DNA of 10,870 nucleotides from an uncultured Eggerthellaceae bacterium (lineage in GTDB: Bacteria; Actinomycetota; Coriobacteriia; Coriobacteriales; Eggerthellaceae), in contig CANRPV010000040.1 of the NCBI GenBank assembly GCA_947632575.1, positions 1 to 10,870 of the forward strand. The letters run 5' to 3'. Shown one piece after another: positions 6,031 through 10,870 of this stretch. The notes beneath the pieces are model-generated. The model did no database searches and had not been told where the DNA came from. It worked only from the letters and a program-made list of their open reading frames with translations. The stretch's first letter is position 1. Every line of letters starts with the position of its first letter. A program made the translations under genes and the position numbers.

Positions 6031-7335
6031 ATGCTTTTTAAAGATATCAACATCATCGACGAGAACTTCCGGTTCAAAGCACATCAGTACGTTGCGACCG
6101 AAGGTGACAAGATCGCCTACATCGGCGAAGGGATGCCCGCTGATCCGGATCGTTACGGGGAAGTCTATGAGGGCGATGGCAAGCTGCTCATGAGCGCGCT
6201 TTACAACGCCCATGCTCACGCTCCGATGGTGCTTTTGAGAGGCTATGCCGAAAATCTTCCGCTCCAAGCCTGGCTCAGCGAAAAGTGTTGGCCCTTCGAG
6301 GACAAGATCACTCCCGAGGATAATTACTGGGGGATGCTACTCGCCTGTGCCGAATTGGTGCGTTATGGTGGTGTGAGCTTCTCCGACATGTATTTCGCGA
6401 CCGATAAGCGAGCCGAGGCGGTCATCGACAGCGGTCTTAAGGCGAACCTGTGCGAGGGGTTTATCGCGCGGGAGGACAAATCCTTCTACGACATGCCCCT
6501 TTATGAGGCCTATGAGGAATTTGTTCGCAAGCTACATGGGGCGGCCAATGGTCGCATTCTCATCGACTACAACCTTCACGCCGAATACACGACCTTCCCT
6601 CAGGCTTGCTCGGATGTTATCCGCGTTGCTGCTGAAAAAGGACTGCGGCTCCAGGTTCACGTGAGTGAGACTCGCTCCGAGGTGCAGGAGTGTCGCGAGC
6701 GCCATAATGGCTTGTCCCCGGTGGCTTACTTCGCGTCGCTGGGTCTTTTCGAGGTGCCGACTACGGCGGCCCACTGCGTGTGGGTCGATGACGACGACAT
6801 TGCCATCCTCCGAGACTACGATGTGTTCGTGGCCTATAACCCCGCTTCAAACATGAAGCTGGGCAGCGGTTTCGCGCCCATTCCGAAATTGCTGGATGCT
6901 GGTGTCTCAGTTTGTCTCGGCACCGATGGAATGGCCTCCAACAACAACCACAACATGTTCCAAGATATGTACCTCATGGGCCTGCTCTCCAAAGGCTCTA
7001 CCTTAGATCCCGCGGTAATCACGCCTGAGCAGGTGCTCGCGGCGGCAACGCGCAACGGAGCCCTGTCTCAAGGAAGGGAAGATTGCGGGCTGCTGCGGGA
7101 GGGCATGAAGGCCGATCTTTGCGTGGTCGATATCAGTGGACCTTCCTGGACTCCTATGACCGATCCTCTCTACAACTTGCTTTATGCCGGGGATGGGTCA
7201 GACGTCGTCATGACACTCAGCGATGGAATCGTGGTCTACCGGGACGGATCTTGGCCAACCATCGATATCGAACGGGCTCAAGCTGAGGTGTCCGCTCGCA
7301 CAGCGAGGATCCTCACCGAACTCTCAGAGAGCTGA
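6031..7335 (+). CDS. Amidohydrolase of the MTA/SAH deaminase (ATZ/TRZ) type
   Basis: This 434-residue metal-dependent hydrolase belongs to the amidohydrolase superfamily branch with 5-methylthioadenosine/S-adenosylhomocysteine deaminase, chlorohydrolases and guanine deaminase. The metal and catalytic residues are in place: H61 and H63 in NAHAHAP, H210 and E213 in HVSET, H248 in AHCVW, and D299 in LGTDGMASNNNHNMF. YNPASNMKLGSG, another landmark of this branch, is intact. Short beta-sandwich pieces at both ends frame the barrel, as usual (N-terminal FKDINIID, C-terminal KADLCVVDI). The usual PGFVNTHTH segment reads SALYNAHAH here, so the substrate may differ from MTA/SAH; I would not go beyond probable aminohydrolase. 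The start is supported by GAGGTG (6021-6026). The gene stands alone, preceded by the 17-bp repeats and facing the luxR-type gene. Confidence 0.88.
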   Translation: MLFKDINIIDENFRFKAHQYVATEGDKIAYIGEGMPADPDRYGEVYEGDGKLLMSALYNAHAHAPMVLLRGYAENLPLQAWLSEKCWPFEDKITPEDNYWGMLLACAELVRYGGVSFSDMYFATDKRAEAVIDSGLKANLCEGFIAREDKSFYDMPLYEAYEEFVRKLHGAANGRILIDYNLHAEYTTFPQACSDVIRVAAEKGLRLQVHVSETRSEVQECRERHNGLSPVAYFASLGLFEVPTTAAHCVWVDDDDIAILRDYDVFVAYNPASNMKLGSGFAPIPKLLDAGVSVCLGTDGMASNNNHNMFQDMYLMGLLSKGSTLDPAVITPEQVLAAATRNGALSQGREDCGLLREGMKADLCVVDISGPSWTPMTDPLYNLLYAGDGSDVVMTLSDGIVVYRDGSWPTIDIERAQAEVSARTARILTELSES

Positions 7336-7358
7336 GTGATCTCAAGGAGCTAATTGAT

Positions 7359-7378
7359 CTCAGCTGGCTGAGCGTTTT
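7359..7378 (+). terminator. Possible terminator after the amidohydrolase
   Basis: CTCAG (7359-7363) and CTGAG (7368-7372) form a short stem with the loop CTGG, followed after two bases by four T. The stem is short and the T-run weak; it is the only candidate in the 59-bp convergent gap. Confidence 0.35.
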
Positions 7379-7394
7379 GAGAAGAGTTGGTGCT

Positions 7395-8015
7395 CTACAA
7401 GGCGCGGGAGTTCTCGGAGGCGCAGGGGTTTTCAGAGGAGCTCAGCGTAACCGCCTGAGCTTGGCGGTTACGCATGACGCTCGCTTTGGAGATCTCGCGA
7501 TGGATGAGCTGCTCGAATTCTCGTCGGCCGCTCACGCATACCTTGTCAAAGAGGACGTAGACCTGGTATTTCACCGATCGCTCCGAGAGATACATAAGCC
7601 GTGCGATCTCTTTATAGGTTTTGCCGGAAATGATATGAGCGGCGATATGGCGTTCGGTGACGCTAAGCTTATAGCGATCCATGAACGTGTTGATGAGTTC
7701 GCTGATGTGATTGACGGCATGAAACGTCTCCGCAGCACTTTGCTGCGCTTCCAGGTGACGGAGTTCGCATCGAAACTGAGCTGGGCTGAGCGGCTGGGTT
7801 TCGTGGTTATCTTCAACGGTTTGTAAGCGCTCGAGTTCCCCTTCGATGTGATTGCAGTGTTGAGCGGTTTTGAGGGCAAAAACCAACGCGCTTAAGGAAA
7901 TGACAAGACCTCCCAGTCGTGCCCAGGCCGGCCAATGGTTCTCGTTCGCTAAAAGATCTGCGATGGAGTGCGTAGAAGAGTTGATGCTTGCTATGTACTT
8001 GCCCGACCGTGTCAT
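7395..8015 (-). CDS. Membrane-anchored LuxR-type (GerE domain) transcriptional regulator
   Basis: Numbered from ATG 8015, the 206-residue protein has a single hydrophobic segment at about 31-48 (ARLGGLVISLSALVFAL), a polar, Glu/Gln-rich helical linker (about 52-112) that could form a coiled coil, and a C-terminal LuxR-type helix-turn-helix (about 115-173). The HTH shows the familiar pattern: LSVTERHIAAHIISGKTYKEI, then SERSVKYQV and the closing RREFEQL. There is no receiver domain and no autoinducer domain, so sensing, if any, must come through the membrane or linker. ATG 8015 has AGGTGG (8021-8026) at five bases; GTG 8024 in the same frame overlaps that site and is less likely. A Ser/Asn/Ala-rich tail of about 30 residues follows the HTH and contains a perfect inverted repeat in its DNA. 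Targets are unknown; the convergent amidohydrolase is only a positional guess. Confidence 0.83.
   Translation of the reverse strand: MTRSGKYIASINSSTHSIADLLANENHWPAWARLGGLVISLSALVFALKTAQHCNHIEGELERLQTVEDNHETQPLSPAQFRCELRHLEAQQSAAETFHAVNHISELINTFMDRYKLSVTERHIAAHIISGKTYKEIARLMYLSERSVKYQVYVLFDKVCVSGRREFEQLIHREISKASVMRNRQAQAVTLSSSENPCASENSRAL
7445..7473. repeat. Perfect 11-bp inverted repeat inside the end of the luxR-type gene
   Basis: GCGTAACCGCC (7445-7455) and GGCGGTTACGC (7463-7473) are exact inverses with a 7-base centre. No T-run follows on either strand. It lies in the low-complexity tail of the protein, where codon choice is loosely constrained, so it may act as an RNA stem, a bidirectional pause or terminator, or a protein site. 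Confidence 0.8.
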
Positions 8016-8024
8016 GGTAACCAC

Positions 8025-8105
8025 CTACAATCCCTGAGATGCTGTCTTGTTGCAATTTCGGTCGCAAGTACCTGGTTTAGAACTGAGCTCGCACTGCTTC
8101 CTCAT
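8025..8105 (-). CDS. Possible 26-codon upstream ORF in the luxR leader
   Basis: ATG 8105-8103 opens a frame of 26 codons (starting MRKQCEL, with three cysteines) that ends with TAG at 8027-8025, overlapping the luxR Shine-Dalgarno AGGTGG. No convincing ribosome site precedes it. The stop position would allow coupling to luxR, but a frame this short can arise by chance. Confidence 0.22.
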   Translation of the reverse strand: MRKQCELSSKPGTCDRNCNKTASQGL

Positions 8106-8118
8106 GCCGAAGCGAGCT
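8086..8118 (-). other. Stem-loop in the luxR 5' leader
   Basis: AGCTCGC (8086-8092) pairs with GCGAGCT (8112-8118); an alternative inner stem GCTTC/GAAGC (8096-8100 with 8109-8113) competes with it. The 8-base inner loop holds the ATG of the possible upstream ORF. No T-run follows. Confidence 0.35.
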
Positions 8119-8139
8119 GTCCGCACCAGCAGTGTTCGT

Positions 8140-8169
8140 ATTCTAGCGAAAGATGAGTAGTTTAGTAAA
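8140..8169 (-). promoter_or_regulatory. Probable promoter of the luxR-type gene
   Basis: On the minus strand TTTACT (8169-8164) and TAGAAT (8145-8140) are separated by 18 bp; the -10 matches five of six consensus bases. Transcription would begin near 8133, giving a leader of roughly 118 bases before ATG 8015. Confidence 0.5.
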
Positions 8170-8172
8170 CTA
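8158..8172. promoter_or_regulatory. Palindromic operator candidate over the luxR -35
   Basis: TAGTTTA (8158-8164), G, TAAACTA (8166-8172) is a perfect 7-bp-arm palindrome. It covers the whole proposed -35 of the luxR promoter. A-T-rich palindromes of this length are typical targets of dimeric MarR proteins, and a marR-type gene lies immediately upstream on the same strand. The link to that protein is inference. Confidence 0.55.
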
Positions 8173-8228
8173 ATTTATTTATTTTGAGGCGGCCTTAGGC
8201 CCATGCCTGTTCTGACGCCGTTTGAGGT

Positions 8229-8825
8229 TTAGGCGAGGGTCTGGCTGTGATGTTCGTGGAGGTTATAGTTTTTGATGATATGAGTCACCTTGTCGAAAAG
8301 CCGAACGAACTCATGGCCGTCATCACCCATCAGGCAGAGAAAACTCTCAAATAAGGCCAGTTGAGCGTTCTTTTGCTTGTCGATGACCTGGCGTCCCTCA
8401 TCGGTGATGGTCACCTTCACCTTGCGTCCGTCGCTGGAATCGGCCTCGCGGAGGGCATAGCCCTTTCCTACGAGAATGTCGACGATTTGAGTGATGCGGG
8501 GCCGTGTGACCGAGGCGAAATGTGCCAGCTCGACAGCGCTGCGCCCTTCAGGATTGCGGTAGAGATCGAGTAACACCACGAGCTCGCCGTGGGTAAGCGC
8601 CCGAAAATAGGATGAGAGCTGCATCATCATGGAGATGTAATTATCGAAGAGCGATCGCGCACTCATCTGGATGCTGAGCCATTCCCCCTCGTCAGGTTTT
8701 TGCAGATTGACGGTGTGTGGAGATTCGGGAGAAGCAGGCGTGACGGATGAAGTCGGAGCCTGATTATGGTCTACGGAAAAGGGAACAACGCCGGTGCTTT
8801 GATGGTGCATGGAATCTGAATTCAT
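8229..8825 (-). CDS. MarR-family transcriptional regulator
   Basis: Numbered from ATG 8825, the 198-residue protein carries a MarR winged helix from about 48 to 195. LTHGELVVLLDLYRNPEGRSA (first helices, from 77), SVTRPRITQIVDIL (recognition helix, about 105-118), and the wing with READSSDGRKVKVTITDEGR (about 127-145) are all in the expected order. The SSDGR wing is the family's DxRxxxxxLT element. A C-terminal helix pair for dimerisation follows. The first 45 residues are Ser/Pro/His/Gln-rich and not part of the fold, making it longer than the usual 140-150 residues. The frame stays open to ATG 8915, but GAGGT (8831-8835) five bases before ATG 8825 decides for the shorter form. The ligand is unknown. 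The gene is divergent from the cyclo-ligase gene and upstream of luxR, whose promoter carries a MarR-like palindrome. Confidence 0.88.
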   Translation of the reverse strand: MNSDSMHHQSTGVVPFSVDHNQAPTSSVTPASPESPHTVNLQKPDEGEWLSIQMSARSLFDNYISMMMQLSSYFRALTHGELVVLLDLYRNPEGRSAVELAHFASVTRPRITQIVDILVGKGYALREADSSDGRKVKVTITDEGRQVIDKQKNAQLALFESFLCLMGDDGHEFVRLFDKVTHIIKNYNLHEHHSQTLA

Positions 8826-8886
8826 AACGCACCTCATATCGGTTGAAAGAATAGAGTGGCTAGATAATAACCGCTCGTCGGTAAAA

Positions 8887-8919
8887 TCAGGAGGAGATGG
8901 AGAAGAAAACTCCATGCAT
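8887..8919 (-). CDS. Possible 10-residue leader peptide upstream of marR
   Basis: ATG 8919 opens a 10-codon frame (MHGVFFSISS) ending in TGA at 8889-8887. It is preceded by the consensus AAAGGAG (8933-8927) at seven bases, a better ribosome site than most genes here have. The frame lies 61 bases before the chosen marR start and is out of frame with the longer marR alternative at 8915. Such a strong site before a mini-ORF suggests a regulatory leader, but this is unproven. Confidence 0.35.
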   Translation of the reverse strand: MHGVFFSISS

Positions 8920-9014
8920 ACGAATTCTCCTTTTCGTCTGAGAATTTAGTATTATTCGGTGAATGGTGGACCAATGATAAGAAAGAAGTGCTTCGAAAGG
9001 AGTCTCTGACGGCC

Positions 9015-9665
9015 ATGACCTCGCCTTTTCTTGATCCACAGCAAGCGGCGTCAAATTCTTCTCAGCTTCTGAATGGAAGAGCAGCGCAATCCAAGAGTGA
9101 TTTGCGCAAGCGATTGAAGAAGCTGAGACATGAGATGTCCGAATCGAGCCGTCAAGCCATTGATGTGGCTATTGCCGATCAGGTTCTTCAGCTTCCCGAA
9201 TTCAAGCGTGCCCCGATGCTTTTGTCTTACCTTTCCGTCGGGGAAGAGGTGGACACCCGCGCTCTCATTCAAAAAGCCTGGGACTTGAATAAAACGGTAG
9301 CGATTCCGCGGTGTGTGGCGGGAAGTCGAACTCTGGATTGGTATGTCATCGAGTCTTTTGCCGGGCTTGAGAAGAGCTCTTTCGGTATTGAAGAGCCCGC
9401 CCGTGACTCGACGCGTTACATAGATCCTCGCTGTGCGGAGGCTATCGCTCTTGTTCCCGGTTTAGCCTTTGACGCGGCGGGTTATCGCATCGGTTATGGA
9501 GGCGGCTACTACGACGTCTTTCTCGAGTCCTTTCCCGGATTTTCGATAGGGCTTTGTCGTGATAACTCGTTGCTGAGCCACCTTGAGTTGCAGGAACCTC
9601 ATGACAGGCCGGTAAGCTGCGTGGTGAGCGAGAGCCGCGTGCTCTGCAGGAGCTTGGGCAGCTAA
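9015..9665 (+). CDS. 5-formyltetrahydrofolate cyclo-ligase
   Basis: This enzyme (also called methenyltetrahydrofolate synthetase, YgfA/MTHFS) converts 5-formyl-THF to 5,10-methenyl-THF with ATP, returning the storage form of folate to the one-carbon pool in the cytosol. Family signs in order are SDLRKRLKKLR near the N-terminus, LSYLSVGEEVDTRALI (the substrate region), SSFGIEEP, and VPGLAFDAAGYRIGYGGGYYDVFL, with the nucleotide-binding GYGGGYYD at about residues 160-167. The protein is 216 residues against roughly 180-200 usual because of a Ser/Gln-rich N-terminal extension of about 25 residues. AAAGGAG (8996-9002) lies 12 bases before ATG 9015, rather far; an in-frame GTG at 8988 has no good site of its own. 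The gene is divergent from marR and shares a 189-bp spacer with it. Confidence 0.93.
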   Translation: MTSPFLDPQQAASNSSQLLNGRAAQSKSDLRKRLKKLRHEMSESSRQAIDVAIADQVLQLPEFKRAPMLLSYLSVGEEVDTRALIQKAWDLNKTVAIPRCVAGSRTLDWYVIESFAGLEKSSFGIEEPARDSTRYIDPRCAEAIALVPGLAFDAAGYRIGYGGGYYDVFLESFPGFSIGLCRDNSLLSHLELQEPHDRPVSCVVSESRVLCRSLGS

Positions 9666-9689
9666 GGTTTCCCGCGCCGATTAAACCAT

Positions 9690-9722
9690 CGCTCTCTCGC
9701 CTGAGCGCTTTCTCCCTTTTTT
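9690..9722 (+). terminator. Weak terminator candidate after the cyclo-ligase
   Basis: CGCTC (9690-9694) and GAGCG (9703-9707) form a 5-bp stem with an 8-base loop, followed after nine bases by six T (9717-9722). A larger fold is also possible, with CGCTTT (9706-9711) pairing with AAAGCG (9749-9754) around GAGGC/GCCTC (9731-9735 with 9744-9748). The gap between stem and T-run makes a standard terminator doubtful. Confidence 0.28.
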
Positions 9723-9763
9723 GAAAGATGGAGGCCTCTTATCGCCTCAAAGCGAGAAAATAG

Positions 9764-9875
9764 TTGGAGCTAGTTATGGAGAGCGCTCCAAATGCGCTAG
9801 ACTAAGCAAACTTAGTACTTTTCCGTTTCAGACTCAAAGCGAAGTCTGCTGATAAGGAAGCGTGGCTTCAGAAGC
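9764..9875. other. Run of inverted repeats ahead of the EF-G-like gene
   Basis: Four dyads lie in 112 bp of an otherwise gene-free spacer. They are TTGGAGC/GCTCCAA (9764-9770, 9785-9791), ACTAAG/CTTAGT (9801-9806, 9811-9816), CAGACT/AGTCTG (9829-9834, 9843-9848), and a GAAGC-GCTTC-GAAGC series (9857-9861, 9865-9869, 9871-9875) in which the middle arm can pair with either side. No clear promoter could be placed. The last two dyads probably lie in the transcript leader. Confidence 0.5.
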
Positions 9876-9909
9876 GTCCGACGGCAATGGATGAAAGATG
9901 GTGATAAGT

Positions 9910-10870
9910 ATGGCTTCTCCCACTACTGAACATGTGAGGAATATCGTGCTCGTTGGACAGGACGGAGCCGGAAAGACTTCATTGGCCGAGGCGATGCTCT
10001 ATGCCTCAGGAAAGACTCCTCGCATGGGCACCACCCATGATGGCAAATCCTATCTGGATTATGACCCTGAGGAGGTAAAGCGCAAGTTCACGATCTCGGC
10101 TTCCATCGCGCCGATTCCCTATAAGGACTTTAAGATCAATCTTCTAGACACTTCCGGTCACCCCGATTTCATCGGCGATACCCTGGCGACGATGCAGGCC
10201 GCTGAAATGGCCGTGTTCGTTATTGATGCGGTGGCGGGTCCTCAGGTTATGACCACGAAGCTCTGGCGTGAGTGCGAGAAGATGCGTCTGTCGCGCTGCG
10301 TCTACATCAATCATATCGATCGCGATCATGCCCATTTCACCGAGGCCATGGCGATGCTTCATGCTCGTTTCGGTTCTCGTCTGGGCGCGGTCACGATCCC
10401 CATCGGGACCGAAAGCAATTTCCATGGCGTTATCGACGTGATCCGCATGAAGGCTCACTACTATAACGGCGAAGGCATCAACGATGACATCACCGATGTT
10501 CCCGCTGAGTATATGGAAGAGGCCAAAACCGCTCGCGACAAGCTCTGCGATTTGGTGGCGGAAGCCGATGACGAGCTCATGATGAAATACCTCGACGGCG
10601 AGGAGCAGCTGAGCCAGGAGGAGCTAGAAAGCCTGCTGGATAAGGCCATCGCCCAGGAACTCTTCATCCCCGTGTTCGTGGGTTCCACCCTCATCATGCA
10701 GGGCATCCTTGGCTTCATGGAGGACATCATCACCTACTTCCCGCATCCTCGCAGCCATGGTCGTTTCCAGATGTCCAATGGTGACACCATCGCCATTGAC
10801 GAGACCAAGCGTCCTGCCGCGTTCATCTTCAAGACCGTGTCGGATCCCTTTCTGGGCCGCCTGAGTTATC
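9910..10870 (+). CDS. Elongation factor G-like translational GTPase (EF-G2 type), 3' end outside window
   Basis: The frame is open to the right edge (320 codons seen), so this is the N-terminal part of a protein that is usually about 690 residues. Numbered from ATG 9910, the P-loop is GQDGAGKT (16-23). The region before the G3 motif has DYDPEEVKRKFTIS instead of the ERGITI of canonical EF-G. G3 is DTSGHPDF (from D80, with the catalytic-type H84), and G4 is NHID (134-137) in place of NKxD. The stretch VFVGSTLIMQGILGFMEDIITYFPHP matches the end of the EF-G GTPase domain, and RPAAFIFKTVSDPFLGRLSY starts domain II. These departures mark a paralogue, not the main fusA product. Roles of such second EF-Gs vary (translocation variants, recycling, ribosome protection) and cannot be read here. 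In-frame ATG 9898 and GTG 9901 are alternative starts; a stop at 9892 excludes anything earlier, and no site has a strong ribosome-binding sequence. Confidence 0.88.
   Translation, partial: MASPTTEHVRNIVLVGQDGAGKTSLAEAMLYASGKTPRMGTTHDGKSYLDYDPEEVKRKFTISASIAPIPYKDFKINLLDTSGHPDFIGDTLATMQAAEMAVFVIDAVAGPQVMTTKLWRECEKMRLSRCVYINHIDRDHAHFTEAMAMLHARFGSRLGAVTIPIGTESNFHGVIDVIRMKAHYYNGEGINDDITDVPAEYMEEAKTARDKLCDLVAEADDELMMKYLDGEEQLSQEELESLLDKAIAQELFIPVFVGSTLIMQGILGFMEDIITYFPHPRSHGRFQMSNGDTIAIDETKRPAAFIFKTVSDPFLGRLSY

Noticed and set aside
5863..6267. 134-codon minus-strand frame across the 17-bp repeats and amidohydrolase start
   Set aside because: Most of it is antisense to the amidohydrolase; the Lys/Arg-rich tail is a by-product of the repeat block, whose 17-bp period changes frame from unit to unit.
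7377..7826. 149-codon plus-strand frame opposite the luxR-type gene
   Set aside because: The minus-strand frame has a clear GerE domain and ribosome site; the opposite frame shows no recognisable motif.
8191..8201. GGCC-TTA-GGCC hairpin as the marR terminator
   Set aside because: The stem is only four bases and no T-run follows on the minus strand.

Overview
The window looks like core chromosome from a moderately GC-rich bacterium, most likely an actinobacterium of the Coriobacteriia. That placement is an inference. It rests on the mid-50s GC judged by eye, the ispF-cysS pair, Shine-Dalgarno sites of the AGGAG/GAGGTG type, a membrane-anchored LuxR-type regulator, and an EF-G paralogue of the second (EF-G2-like) kind. 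No gene here fixes the genus. No phage, plasmid, transposase, CRISPR or toxin-antitoxin module is visible.

Left part (1-5325), all plus strand and tightly packed: the 3' part of a membrane protein with the layout of a prokaryotic pentameric ligand-gated channel subunit; ispF (isoprenoid MEP pathway); cysS (cysteinyl-tRNA synthetase); a U32-family protein of the rRNA/tRNA hydroxylase kind, joined to cysS by an ATGA overlap; and a bile acid:sodium symporter (BASS) family transporter whose best start lies 4 bp after the U32 stop. The last three form one convincing transcription unit.

Middle part (5326-7335): an unrecognised 99-residue protein with its own extended -10 promoter; tRNA-Ala(GGC) with encoded CCA, a clear promoter and a near-perfect intrinsic terminator; a short non-coding stretch of about seven degenerate direct repeats with 17-bp spacing; and an amidohydrolase of the MTA/SAH deaminase type.

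Right part (7336-10870): two minus-strand regulators, a small membrane-tethered LuxR-type protein facing the amidohydrolase and a MarR-type protein behind it. Between them a perfect palindrome covers the -35 of the probable luxR promoter, so the MarR protein is a natural candidate to control the LuxR gene. Divergent from marR is 5-formyltetrahydrofolate cyclo-ligase. Then comes a 244-bp spacer full of inverted repeats and the start of an EF-G-like translational GTPase with an altered guanine-recognition motif; it runs off the right edge.

Most of the window is housekeeping. The points most worth a second look are the channel-like protein, the 17-bp repeat block, the palindrome and mini-ORFs around the two regulators, and the divergent EF-G with its hairpin-rich leader. 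I did not find anything I would call a clearly new multi-gene system.
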